A stretch of 64,000 bases of DNA from Tragulus kanchil (taxonomy: Eukaryota > Chordata > Mammalia > Artiodactyla > Tragulidae). The stretch spans positions 174,091,298 to 174,155,297 of the forward strand of contig JAIOJX010000030.1 in assembly GCA_022376925.1 (NCBI GenBank), given 5' to 3'. A program made the position numbers and the translations under genes. Shown here one piece after another: positions 47,638 through 59,048 of this stretch. The notes beneath the pieces were generated by a model that worked only from the letters and a program-made list of their open reading frames with translations, was not told the DNA's origin and made no database searches. Every line of letters begins with the position of its first letter. The first letter of the stretch is position 1.

Positions 47638-48961
47638 AGTCTAGACCCTTAGCTGCTACTTAGCAATATAAAAAGTGATGAAAAAGGCAACAGTAGTGAT
47701 GATAACTAACGTTTTTTAGCATTGTGTGTGTGTGCATTGCCAAGTGCAAGGTATTTGACATAAAGTATAATCTTGTTCCATGAGAATAACCAAGCTGTGA
47801 AGTCAGAACTGTTGTCAACTGGAATTATTTCATATTAGGTGAGGAATACCAAGACATGTAGAACGTAATGAATACAGTTTGGTTTTCAGTTGTGGCATTT
47901 GGGTTCCAGAGCCTGTGAGCTCAGTTGTATCTGACTCTTTGTGATCCTATGGACTTCAGCCCACCAGGTCCCTCTGTCCATAGAATCTTGCAGGCAAGAA
48001 TACTGGAGTGGGTAGCCATTGCCTTTTCCAGGGAATCTTCCCGGGCCAGGGATCGAACCTGTGTCTCCCGCATTGTGGGCAGATTCTTTACTGTCTGAGC
48101 CACCAGGGAAGCCCTCTTTTCATAGTGCCTCACCTCGTGAATTCACAGATTAGCTGTGTAGTAGAGATGAATAGTCTGCCCCGGAGATGTCATCTCTAGA
48201 GAGGTGGCATAATCATTGTGTACATGGATCAGACAAATATTCTGTGCTAGGGATTGCATCAAGTCTTGACTGGTATGCATCACGCCAGGCAATAATTAGA
48301 GTGATCGAATAGATTAAGGGCTGATTCTTAATATGAAGGTAGAAAAACTAAGGATAAGAAATGTGAAGTCATGTTTAAGATTGTTAACAATCAAGTGACA
48401 GATCTGGGACCAGATCTCAGGCCTGACTTGAGTCTAGACGCAGCTTCCCTGGTGGTCCAGTGGGGTAAACTGTCTGCCTTGGAGTGCAAGGGGCGCTGGT
48501 TTGATCCCTGGCCTGGGAATATCCCATGTGCCATGGAGTGGCTGAACCGGTATATCCAATTATGAGCCAGCACTGTGGAGCGCATGCACCCAGAGCTGGT
48601 GTTCTACAATGAGGGAGGCCACTGCAATGGGAGGCCCACACAGACCAAAGAATAAAGATGGATGAAAACAAACAAACAAAAAATAAAAGAGGCCAAATTT
48701 TTTTAAAAAGTCTAGACCCTTAGCTGCTACTTAGCAATATAAAAAGTGATGAAAAAGGCAACAGTAGTGATGATAACTAACGTTTTTTAGCATTGTGTGT
48801 GTGTGTGCATTGCCAAGTGCAAGGTATTTGACATAAAGTATAATCTTGTTCCATGAGAATAACCAAGCTGTGAAGTCAGAACTGTTGTCAACTGGAATTA
48901 TTTCATATTAGGTGAGGAATACCAAGACATGTAGAACGTAATGAATACAGTTTGGTTTTCA

Positions 48962-49092
48962 GTTGTGGCATTTGGGTTCCAGAGCCTGTGAGCTCAGTGG
49001 TTGCAGTGCCCAGGCTTAGTCGCCCTGTGGCCTGTGGGAGCTTAGTTCCCCTGCACTGCAAGGTGGATGCTTCACCACTGGACCACCAGAAA
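48962..49092 (-). mobile_element. Older CHR SINE (second copy 50078-50208)
   Basis: ggcctgtgggagcttagttc, ccctgcactgcaaggtggat and ccactggaccaccag are the antisense head region of a CHR SINE. More diverged than types I and II. Confidence 0.6.
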
Positions 49093-49799
49093 TTATGGCT
49101 TATGAATGGTCATTCAGTGTGTTCAAGGAGAAGTATGGAGTAAGTCCCTCTACTACATCAGAACCAGTACTTCTAAATTTCACCTGGCAGGTACCAGATC
49201 CATCTTTGGCTTCTAAAAAATGAAAGGAATATGAAGAAATTATGTAGCAAAACACAGAGGATAGCTTTCTTGAAGTAATGTGAAGATATAACCAAATAAA
49301 CCTGAACACATTAGGGGGAAACAGTACTGACTACTGCCCCTAACACTTTTGCTGAACTCAGAGTGTTTAATATCAAGGGACCAGTTCCCAGGTAGATGGA
49401 GGTGTTGTCTTACGAGTTCTAGGGTCTGCCCCTTGAGGGGCACACCTTGTGAATAGTGTACTTAGTGAATGTTTGTTTATTTTGGATTTTGATGCTTAGG
49501 AATAAAGTAGTTAGCAATTGGTTTCCAATTATTAGAAGTATTCTCTTTTAACCACTGAAGCTTTTTTTTTGCATTAGAAAAAAAAATAGTGAATTCATAC
49601 TTATGTTTGATTTGTCAAAATAATGGTTATGGTATTACTCGTTTCCTATAACATTACTGTGAAACTTATTTGAGAGCTATTAAAGAATGGGAAATGATTG
49701 TTTCAATGTGATTTAAAAGGAGGGGTAAGTTATCATTATTGTTTGTTTATCTAGCAAACATTGCTGAGGTTCTGTTTTATGTTAGGGCATGGCTAAACG
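49093..49799. other. Unclassified sequence, no gene seen
   Basis: No gene or named repeat. Repeated at 50209-50915. Confidence 0.45.
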
Positions 49800-49975
49800 T
49801 GGGCTTCCCAGATGGCACTAGTGGTAAAGAACCCATCTGCCAGTGCAGAAGACACAGGAGACCTGGGTTCAATTCCCAAGTTGGGAAGATCCCCTGGAGA
49901 AGGAAAGAGCAACCCACTCCTGTATTCTTGCCTGGAGAATCCCATGGACAGTGGAGCCGGGCAGGCTATCGTCCA
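49800..49975 (+). mobile_element. Bov-tA SINE, cut by the D16 junction
   Basis: Same element as 50916-51144, ending abruptly at gctatcgtcca. Confidence 0.88.
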
Positions 49976-50915
49976 CAAAAAAGCTGTGAAGTCAGAACTG
50001 TTGTCAACTGGAATTATTTCATATTAGGTGAGGAATACCAAGACATGTAGAACGTAATGAATACAGTTTGGTTTTCAGTTGTGGCATTTGGGTTCCAGAG
50101 CCTGTGAGCTCAGTGGTTGCAGTGCCCAGGCTTAGTCGCCCTGTGGCCTGTGGGAGCTTAGTTCCCCTGCACTGCAAGGTGGATGCTTCACCACTGGACC
50201 ACCAGAAATTATGGCTTATGAATGGTCATTCAGTGTGTTCAAGGAGAAGTATGGAGTAAGTCCCTCTACTACATCAGAACCAGTACTTCTAAATTTCACC
50301 TGGCAGGTACCAGATCCATCTTTGGCTTCTAAAAAATGAAAGGAATATGAAGAAATTATGTAGCAAAACACAGAGGATAGCTTTCTTGAAGTAATGTGAA
50401 GATATAACCAAATAAACCTGAACACATTAGGGGGAAACAGTACTGACTACTGCCCCTAACACTTTTGCTGAACTCAGAGTGTTTAATATCAAGGGACCAG
50501 TTCCCAGGTAGATGGAGGTGTTGTCTTACGAGTTCTAGGGTCTGCCCCTTGAGGGGCACACCTTGTGAATAGTGTACTTAGTGAATGTTTGTTTATTTTG
50601 GATTTTGATGCTTAGGAATAAAGTAGTTAGCAATTGGTTTCCAATTATTAGAAGTATTCTCTTTTAACCACTGAAGCTTTTTTTTTGCATTAGAAAAAAA
50701 AATAGTGAATTCATACTTATGTTTGATTTGTCAAAATAATGGTTATGGTATTACTCGTTTCCTATAACATTACTGTGAAACTTATTTGAGAGCTATTAAA
50801 GAATGGGAAATGATTGTTTCAATGTGATTTAAAAGGAGGGGTAAGTTATCATTATTGTTTGTTTATCTAGCAAACATTGCTGAGGTTCTGTTTTATGTTA
50901 GGGCATGGCTAAACG

Positions 50916-51144
50916 TGGGCTTCCCAGATGGCACTAGTGGTAAAGAACCCATCTGCCAGTGCAGAAGACACAGGAGACCTGGGTTCAATTCCCAAGTTGG
51001 GAAGATCCCCTGGAGAAGGAAAGAGCAACCCACTCCTGTATTCTTGCCTGGAGAATCCCATGGACAGTGGAGCCGGGCAGGCTATCGTCCATAGGGTTGG
51101 AAGGAGTTGGCCATAGCTGAAGCGACTTCGCACACACATGCACA
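50916..51144 (+). mobile_element. Bov-tA SINE, complete
   Basis: gggcttcccagatggcacta, catctgccagtgcagaagac, gggttcaattcccaagttgg, gcctggagaatcccatggac, gctgaagcgacttcgcacac. Target-site duplication catggctaaac at 50904-50914 and 51145-51155. Confidence 0.92.
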
Positions 51145-51155
51145 CATGGCTAAAC

Positions 51156-51975
51156 TTGGTGAAGGTGTCAAACATGTATCAAGACATAGGAGTCATTCCA
51201 TCAGGACAGTGTTAGTTGCAAAATCTACCATGTGAAGGATAAATATCTTGAATCATCTACAATTTATCTGCTTCATGCTCTTCATTTGCAAAGACAATTA
51301 ATGATTCTGTTAGTAAATGTGTAAACAGGGGCTATTAAAGTGTAAAGATATCAATTTCACTGCTCCTTCCCTTTTGCTAATAAAATAAATCTTCTCTGTT
51401 AATAAACTTCCATACACAAATGTGGTTTATAGATGAATTGCAGTTAGATAGGAAAAACATGCCCTGAGTGTACAGTGAATGCAGGAAATGATATAGACAC
51501 TTAGAAGTGAGACACTAGAAAAATTAACCACAACCCTTAGGATCTGACTGCCTGTGGTCTTCATGGTAGCATTTATTAAAGAATTAAAAGCACATTTATC
51601 TTCACGACTTTTGTTGCAAAAATGAGAGCTTCACTATACCCTGAGAAATTGTATCTACAATTATATTACTTAATATTTTGTTTCAATACATTTTCTCTGA
51701 GATGTTTCTACTCATTCAGATACTGGCTATAAAAGCAAAATGAAATGTGGAGTTTAAGTTATGATAAAAAAAAAAATTTAGCATCTCATCGGCAAACAGG
51801 AGGAAGTGGCAGTTTTATATTCCCATTGCCTTCTCTAAATAACTGCCGGTTCTTCTACCTCACACTGGCATTGTAGCTAATGAATATAAATTCCTTCTAT
51901 ATTTGTAAAGCACTTGTACTTTTATTTGCAATAGTAAAGGCAAGCGAGGTACCCTGGCCAAACCAACTCAAATTG
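51156..51975. other. Unclassified sequence, no gene seen
   Basis: No gene seen. Its part from 51375 recurs from 52553. Confidence 0.45.
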
Positions 51976-52136
51976 GAGGATGATTTTACTTTATTGAGGC
52001 ATAGCACACATACATTACAGCATGTAAAATGCTCTAATCCTGAATGTACACTTAGATGAGTCTTTAATCCCTGTGTAACCACCACCCAAATCAAGATATG
52101 GAACATTTCCAGAGCCCCACAATCCCCCAAAGTGCT
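51976..52136 (-). mobile_element. L1 3' UTR, antisense, host of the split Bov-tA (second copy 53154-53314)
   Basis: ttttactttattgaggcata, taaccaccacccaaatcaag and tatggaacatttccagagcc are antisense L1 3'-UTR text. Its continuation is at 54330-54640. Confidence 0.7.
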
Positions 52137-52246
52137 TCCCTGGTGGCTCAGACGGTAAAAAGTCTTCCTGCAATGCAGGATACCCGGGTTCAATCCCTGG
52201 GTCAGGAAGATCCCCAGGAGAAGGACATGGCAACCCGCTCCAGTTT
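52137..52246 (+). mobile_element. Bov-tA SINE, 5' half, split by an L1 (second copy 53315-53424)
   Basis: gcttccctggtggctcagac, tcctgcaatgcaggataccc, gggttcaatccctgggtcag, ending cgctccag where a T-run begins. The 3' half resumes at 54213. Confidence 0.88.
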
Positions 52247-54212
52247 TTTTTTTTAATTGGGATATATTTGTTTTACAGTGCTGCATTAGCTTCAGGTGTA
52301 CAGCAAAGTTATTGTTACACGTTTTTACAGAGTTTTCTTGTTTACAGGTACACATAATCCCCAAACAGTCATAGGTATATCCCTGACCCCTCTCACTTGA
52401 ATCCTCCCTCCCTTTTCCCCCTTCCCACCCCACCAGGTTAATGTTTAGTCCCCATGTAGGTTCCCTTAGTTTTACAGCTTAATCACAGTGGTAATCTCTA
52501 TTACATATGATAGTGTAGGTTTCTTTGTTGCTCTTTCCATACCTCCCCTCCCTGCTAATAAAATAAATCTTCTCTGTTAATAAACTTCCATACACAAATG
52601 TGGTTTATAGATGAATTGCAGTTAGATAGGAAAAACATGCCCTGAGTGTACAGTGAATGCAGGAAATGATATAGACACTTAGAAGTGAGACACTAGAAAA
52701 ATTAACCACAACCCTTAGGATCTGACTGCCTGTGGTCTTCATGGTAGCATTTATTAAAGAATTAAAAGCACATTTATCTTCACGACTTTTGTTGCAAAAA
52801 TGAGAGCTTCACTATACCCTGAGAAATTGTATCTACAATTATATTACTTAATATTTTGTTTCAATACATTTTCTCTGAGATGTTTCTACTCATTCAGATA
52901 CTGGCTATAAAAGCAAAATGAAATGTGGAGTTTAAGTTATGATAAAAAAAAAAATTTAGCATCTCATCGGCAAACAGGAGGAAGTGGCAGTTTTATATTC
53001 CCATTGCCTTCTCTAAATAACTGCCGGTTCTTCTACCTCACACTGGCATTGTAGCTAATGAATATAAATTCCTTCTATATTTGTAAAGCACTTGTACTTT
53101 TATTTGCAATAGTAAAGGCAAGCGAGGTACCCTGGCCAAACCAACTCAAATTGGAGGATGATTTTACTTTATTGAGGCATAGCACACATACATTACAGCA
53201 TGTAAAATGCTCTAATCCTGAATGTACACTTAGATGAGTCTTTAATCCCTGTGTAACCACCACCCAAATCAAGATATGGAACATTTCCAGAGCCCCACAA
53301 TCCCCCAAAGTGCTTCCCTGGTGGCTCAGACGGTAAAAAGTCTTCCTGCAATGCAGGATACCCGGGTTCAATCCCTGGGTCAGGAAGATCCCCAGGAGAA
53401 GGACATGGCAACCCGCTCCAGTTTTTTTTTTTAATTGGGATATATTTGTTTTACAGTGCTGCATTAGCTTCAGGTGTACAGCAAAGTTATTGTTACACGT
53501 TTTTACAGAGTTTTCTTGTTTACAGGTACACATAATCCCCAAACAGTCATAGGTATATCCCTGACCCCTCTCACTTGAATCCTCCCTCCCTTTTCCCCCT
53601 TCCCACCCCACCAGGTTAATGTTTAGTCCCCATGTAGGTTCCCTTAGTTTTACAGCTTAATCACAGTGGTAATCTCTATTACATATGATAGTGTAGGTTT
53701 CTTTGTTGCTCTTTCCATACCTCTCTCCCTGTCTTCCCTCCCCTAGTGTCCATAGGTGTGTACTCTATGTCTGTTTTTCCATCACTGCTCTGTGTGTACA
53801 TTTATCAGTACCATCTTACTAGATTCCATATGTATGTGTTAGTATACTGTATTTGTTCTTTTCTTTTCAACTTCACTTTGTATAACGGGTTCTAGATTCA
53901 TCCACCTCATTAGAACTGATTCTTCTGCATTTCTTTTTACAGCTAAGAAATATTCCATTTTATAAATGTACCAGAGCTTCTTTATCCATTTACTCGTCAG
54001 TGGACATCTAGGTTGCTTCCCTGTTCTAGCTATTGTACAGAGTGCTGCAATGAACATTGGGGTACAGGTGTCTCTTTCAATTTTGATTGCGTCAGAGTAT
54101 ATGCTTAATAGTGGGATTTCTGAGTCATACAGTGCTTCTATTTTTAGTTTTTTAAGGTATCTCCATACAGTCTTCCATAGTGGCTGTATCAATTTATATT
54201 ACCACCAATGAT
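52247..54212 (-). mobile_element. L1, antisense, inserted in the Bov-tA (inflated by D17)
   Basis: Begins with a poly-T run (minus-strand poly-A tail), then antisense L1 3' UTR (ttacagtgctgcattagctt, tcataggtatatccctgacc) and ORF2 end (catttgtccatttactcgtc-like text near 53985, cttccatagtggctgtatca). Imperfect flanking repeat gcaacccgctccag / gcaggccactccag. Real length is about 0.8 kb once D17 is collapsed. Confidence 0.82.
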
Positions 54213-54318
54213 GCAGGCCACTCCAGTATTCTTGCCTGAAGAGTTTCCATGGACTGAGGAGCCTGGCAGGCTGCAGTCCATGGGGTCACAAAGAGTCAGA
54301 CACAACTGAGTGACTTAA
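54213..54318 (+). mobile_element. Bov-tA SINE, 3' half
   Basis: ccactccagtattcttgcct, aggagcctggcaggctgcag, gtcacaaagagtcagacaca, actgagtgactt completes the Bov-A part of the SINE begun at 52137. Confidence 0.88.
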
Positions 54319-54329
54319 TGCCAACCTCC

Positions 54330-54640
54330 CAAATCCTGCTAATTATTAATGGGCTTCTCTTAATACTGATTCCTTTTACATGCTCTGGGATGCCCTGTAG
54401 GTAGAATACTGCAGTATATTCTTTGTGTAGAGTGATTTCCAGCCCCCCTCCATTGAACAAAATGATTCTTTGTTGCTTTATGTAATTGACTGTTGTGCAT
54501 AGTTAATTCCTTCTCATTGTTACAGTGTGTTTATACTGTATGAATACACAGTGTGTTTATCCATTCCTCTGGTGAAAGGTATTTGGGTTGTTTACAGGTT
54601 TTGGAACAGTATATGTATCAAATATTTTAATACAGTCTTT
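54330..54640 (-). mobile_element. L1, antisense, continuation
   Basis: tgtttatccattcctctggt, gtatttgggttgtttacagg is antisense L1 ORF2-end text, separated from 51976-52136 by the SINE/L1 nest. Confidence 0.6.
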
Positions 54641-55135
54641 AAAGGGTGTCAAATGTTTGAAAGACCAGAAACTAAATAAAAACAGAAACTGAAGTTGGTT
54701 TTAAACTTGAGGGTCTTTTACTAAACTTGGTGAAGTTGAGGTTCAGGTGTCACAGCCTTTTATTACACAAGACAGAACAAGCCCCATCTAAGTAACTAGA
54801 ACAAAGTAAGGTCTACAAGGAATCTGCTTTATTAAGCTAGAGCCCTCATTAGAGGACCAAGGAGAAGTCAACCTAGCACTGTAAGGGGCTGCAAAGAATA
54901 CTGCCCATCTTAGAATGAACTACAAAGTATTGGAGAGAAAGAAAGTCACTTTGACATTTTATAAACCCTAGTTAGACCCACGTGAATTTGAAGTCCAGTT
55001 TTTACTTCTTACTTGATCCTAAAAACCTCAAGCCTAAAACTTAGTTTAAAATTTTCCTGTGCTATTGGTGTTATCAGATACTTATATGAAACAAATTTAT
55101 ATTCTTTGAGACAATTTGTTTTCAGCTGATGCTTC
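54641..55135. other. Unclassified sequence, no gene seen
   Basis: No gene or named repeat. Confidence 0.4.
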
Positions 55136-55148
55136 AGAAATACTCATA

Positions 55149-55248
55149 GGCCACTGGATTTGCTCTGCCGTAGCCCACACTCTGTCTGTGGAGTGGGCTT
55201 TCTCTGAATCTGAATAAATCCATTTCTTACCTAAAAAAAAAAAAAAAA
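55149..55248 (+). mobile_element. Polyadenylated LTR-derived retroposed insert (second copy 56312-56411)
   Basis: About 100 bp: ggccactggatttgctctgc, acactctgtctgtggagtgg, gctttctctgaatctgaata, AATAAA, 15 bases, then about 16 A. The segment before AATAAA resembles the R-U5 part of a class I retroviral LTR. Perfect 13-bp target-site duplication agaaatactcata at 55136-55148 and 55249-55261. It reads as the 5'-truncated 3' end of a polyadenylated transcript inserted by the L1 machinery. Confidence 0.7.
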
Positions 55249-55261
55249 AGAAATACTCATA

Positions 55262-55904
55262 ATGCTGAGGAAAAGCCATGAAACAGGAAGGATGGCACTA
55301 GAATGAGAAACCAGCAGAAAAAGGCCAATAAAGGAAACTTGTATTACAATTATAAAGTACAGATTATAAAAGAAAATGATAAATATGCTGGGTGAAGTAA
55401 GAAATTGAAAATATGAGTCAGTGTACGAGATCTCAAATAGCTTAAGCAATTTTTGAAGAAAAAAATAACAGAGCCTAATATAATTTATGGTAATAGAAAA
55501 CATAAAAAGAGGACCAGATACTTCTGTTGAACTATGTAAATTGCATTTCACCAAAGTTCCAAAAGAAGAGGAGATAAATAATGATGAAAAGATAGTATTA
55601 GAGAGCTTAAACAAAAGACAGTGTATTGATTCCACAGTGCCAACAAAGGGAAAGAAAAACTCATAAGAATCCATATCAGTTTGTTCATCATATTGAATGT
55701 TTCAGAACACAAAGACAAAGAGATGCAGCTAATTCAGTTAGAGAGGAAAGACATATTTTCAATGAATGGCAATTGAACTGGCCCAAGCTGCTTATCTTGG
55801 AAGCAACAGAGGAAACTAGAAGGAGTGTAATAATGTCTTCAGAATGAATATTTAGAGAGTAGCTAGAATATTATGTTCCTCAAAAATGTCTTTTTTTAAA
55901 AAAG
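55262..55904 (+). mobile_element. Probable old L1 5'-side sequence (second copy 56425-57060)
   Basis: cacaaagacaaagagatgca, gagaggaaagacatattttc and aagcaacagaggaaactaga resemble the L1 stretch with acacaaagacaaagagaa and cagccagagaaaagac. It is diverged and the match is weak. Confidence 0.4.
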
Positions 55905-55974
55905 TCTTTTTTTAGTTAGGTGAAATTGACATGTAATATTGAATGAGTTCCATGTGTACAACATAGTGCTTTGC
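55905..55974 (-). mobile_element. L1 3' UTR, antisense, cut by the D18 junction
   Basis: Start of the element that is fuller at 57070. Confidence 0.7.
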
Positions 55975-56998
55975 CTCCCCAAAATAGTCTATATTTAAAA
56001 TCTCCTTATTGTATTGAGGATCCAAGGAGAAGTCAACCTAGCACTGTAAGGGCTGCAAAGAATACTGCCCATCTTAGAATGAACTACAAAGTATTGAGAG
56101 AAAGAAAGTCACTTTGACATTTTATAAACCCTAGTTAGACCCACGTGAATTTGAAGTCCAGTTTTTACTTCTTACTTGATCCTAAAAACCTCAAGCCTAA
56201 AACTTAGTTTAAAATTTTCCTGTGCTATTGGTGTTATCAGATACTTATATGAAACAAATTTATATTCTTTGAGACAATTTGTTTTCAGCTGATGCTTCAG
56301 AAATACTCATAGGCCACTGGATTTGCTCTGCCGTAGCCCACACTCTGTCTGTGGAGTGGGCTTTCTCTGAATCTGAATAAATCCATTTCTTACCTAAAAA
56401 AAAAAAAAAAAAGAAATACTCATAATGCTGAGGAAAAGCCATGAAACAGGAAGGATGGCACTAGAATGAGAAACCAGCAGAAAAAGGCCAATAAAGGAAA
56501 CTTGTATTACAATTATAAAGTACAGATTATAAAAGAAAATGATAAATATGCTGGGTGAAGTAAGAAATTGAAAATATGAGTCAGTGTACGAGATCTCAAA
56601 TAGCTTAAGCAATTTTTGAAGAAAAAAATAACAGAGCCTAATATAATTTATGGTAATAGAAAACATAAAAAGAGGACCAGATACTTCTGTTGAACTATGT
56701 AAATTGCATTTCACCAAAGTTCCAAAAGAAGAGGAGATAAATAATGATGAAAAGATAGTATTAGAGAGCTTAAACAAAAGACAGTGTATTGATTCCACAG
56801 TGCCAACAAAGGGAAAGAAAAACTCATAAGAATCCATATCAGTTTGTTCATCATATTGAATGTTTCAGAACACAAAGACAAAGAGATGCAGCTAATTCAG
56901 TTAGAGAGGAAAGACATATTTTCAATGAATGGCAATTGAACTGGCCCAAGCTGCTTATCTTGGAAGCAACAGAGGAAACTAGAAGGAGTGTAATAATG

Positions 56999-59047
56999 TC
57001 TTCAGAATGAATATTTAGAGAGTAGCTAGAATATTATGTTCCTCAAAAATGTCTTTTTTTAAAAAAGTCTTTTTTTAGTTAGGTGAAATTGACATGTAAT
57101 ATTGAATGAGTTCCATGTGTACAACATAGTGCTTTGCTATTTGTACTGTGGAATGATCACCACAATAAATCTAGTTAATCTATCACCATATATAGTTAAA
57201 ATTTTTTCCTTATGATGAAATCATTTCAGATCTACTCTCTTAGAAACTTTCAGCAATATAATAGATTATTATTAACATACTGGGGATTATTAATCTCCAT
57301 ACTGTTCTCTACATTAATGTGGGTTACATTTTGTAGCTGGGAGTTTTTACTTTTAAATCCTATTCACCCACCTCTAATCTCTACCCTCCAACTTCTAGTA
57401 ACCACTTATCTGTTCTCTGTATCCATGAGCTAATTTTTTTGTGTGTCTGATCTTTTGTGTTTGTTTTGTTTTTGGTTTGTATTCGACGTGTAAATGAGAT
57501 GATACCATAGCTTCTTTCTTTGACACACATTTTTCACTCAGCATAATGATCTGAGGTTCCATCTATGTCTTTGTAAATGACATAACTTCCTTCTTTGTTA
57601 GGACTGAACAGTATTCCATTGTGCGTATGTTATATATACATACATATGCACACATTATATATTGTATATGTATATGTATTTACATATACATACCGTATCT
57701 TTTTTATCCATTCATTCATTGAATGAGCACTTAGGTTGTTTCCATATCTTGACTATGAACATGGACATTCAAATATCTCTTCAACATAGAGTTTTCACTT
57801 CACATGTATCGCCAGAAGTAGAACTGCTAGCCATAAGGTAGTTCTCTTTAAAATTTTTTAAAAACCTTCATACTGTTTTTTGTAATGGTTGCATCAATTG
57901 ACAAGCCCATCCACAGTGATTGAGGGTTTTATTTTCTCCACATTCTCATCATCACTGTAACATTTCAGCATACTTAAACAAAAGACAGTGTAATAATGAT
58001 CTTCAAATGAATATTTTAGAAAAAAAGTAGCTAGAATTTTTAATGTTTTTCCCCTCAAAAAAAGGGGGGTTTTCTTCAGAATGAATATTTAGAGAGTAGC
58101 TAGAATATTATGTTCCTCAAAATGTCTTTTTTTAAAAAAGTCTTTTTTTAGTTAGGTGAAATTGACATGTAATATTGAATGAGTTCCATGTGTACAACAT
58201 AGTGCTTTGCTATTTGTACTGTGGAATGATCACCACAATAAATCTAGTTAATCTATCACCATATATAGTTAAAATTTTTTCCTTATGATGAAATCATTTC
58301 AGATCTACTCTCTTAGAAACTTTCAGCAATATAATAGATTATTATTAACATACTGGGGATTATTAATCTCCATACTGTTCTCTACATTAATGTGGGTTAC
58401 ATTTTGTAGCTGGGAGTTTTTACTTTTAAATCCTATTCACCCACCTCTAATCTCTACCCTCCAACTTCTAGTAACCACTTATCTGTTCTCTGTATCCATG
58501 AGCTAATTTTTTTGTGTGTCTGATCTTTTGTGTTTGTTTTGTTTTTGGTTTGTATTCGACGTGTAAATGAGATGATACCATAGCTTCTTTCTTTGACACA
58601 CATTTTTCACTCAGCATAATGATCTGAGGTTCCATCTATGTCTTTGTAAATGACATAACTTCCTTCTTTGTTAGGACTGAACAGTATTCCATTGTGCGTA
58701 TGTTATATATACATACATATGCACACATTATATATTGTATATGTATATGTATTTACATATACATACCGTATCTTTTTTATCCATTCATTCATTGAATGAG
58801 CACTTAGGTTGTTTCCATATCTTGACTATGAACATGGACATTCAAATATCTCTTCAACATAGAGTTTTCACTTCACATGTATCGCCAGAAGTAGAACTGC
58901 TAGCCATAAGGTAGTTCTCTTTAAAATTTTTTAAAAACCTTCATACTGTTTTTTGTAATGGTTGCATCAATTGACAAGCCCATCCACAGTGATTGAGGGT
59001 TTTATTTTCTCCACATTCTCATCATCACTGTAACATTTCAGCATACT
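56999..59047. repeat. Direct duplication D19 (A 56999-57974, B 58073-59047)
   Basis: Offset 1074. It overlaps D18 copy B by 139 bp, so that piece occurs three times (55835, 56999, 58073). The 98-bp filler 57975-58072 is the clearest garbled echo in the window. Confidence 0.95.
57070..59040 (-). mobile_element. L1, antisense, 3' UTR and ORF2 end (inflated by D19)
   Basis: ggtgaaattgacatgtaata, gaatgatcaccacaataaat, agatctactctcttagaaac, ttctgttctctgtatccatg-like text, then tcactcagcataatgatctg and aacagtattccattgtgcgt: the ordered antisense L1 3' UTR into ORF2. (TA/CA)n inside at 57620-57690. Real length is about 0.9 kb. Confidence 0.82.
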
Positions 59048-59048
59048 A

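Larger units (their letters stand above)
46849..48998. repeat. Direct duplication D15 (A 46849-47925, B 47920-48998)
   Basis: Head to tail with a 6-bp shared junction (ctcagt). Copy B has one extra TG unit near 48795. Confidence 0.95.
48865..51091. repeat. Direct duplication D16 (A 48865-49975, B 49981-51091)
   Basis: Two 1111-bp copies with a 5-bp filler (caaaa). It overlaps D15 copy B by 134 bp, giving a third copy from 47792. Confidence 0.95.
51375..53723. repeat. Direct duplication D17 (A 51375-52545, B 52553-53723)
   Basis: Two 1171-bp copies, apparently identical, offset 1178. The 7-bp filler ccctccc with its flanks mimics the ctccttcccttttgctaa just before copy A. Confidence 0.95.
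54857..57137. repeat. Direct duplication D18 (A 54857-55974, B 56022-57137)
   Basis: Offset 1165. Differences: aaggggct/aagggct and attggag/attgag. The 47-bp filler 55975-56021 loosely echoes 54815-54856. Confidence 0.95.

Noticed and set aside
51897..53611. 178-codon minus-strand frames, present twice
   Set aside because: They cross antisense L1 and Bov-tA sequence; the pair reflects D17.
55231..56837. 147-codon minus-strand frames, present twice
   Set aside because: They start in a poly-T tract, are antisense to probable L1 text, and are doubled by D18.
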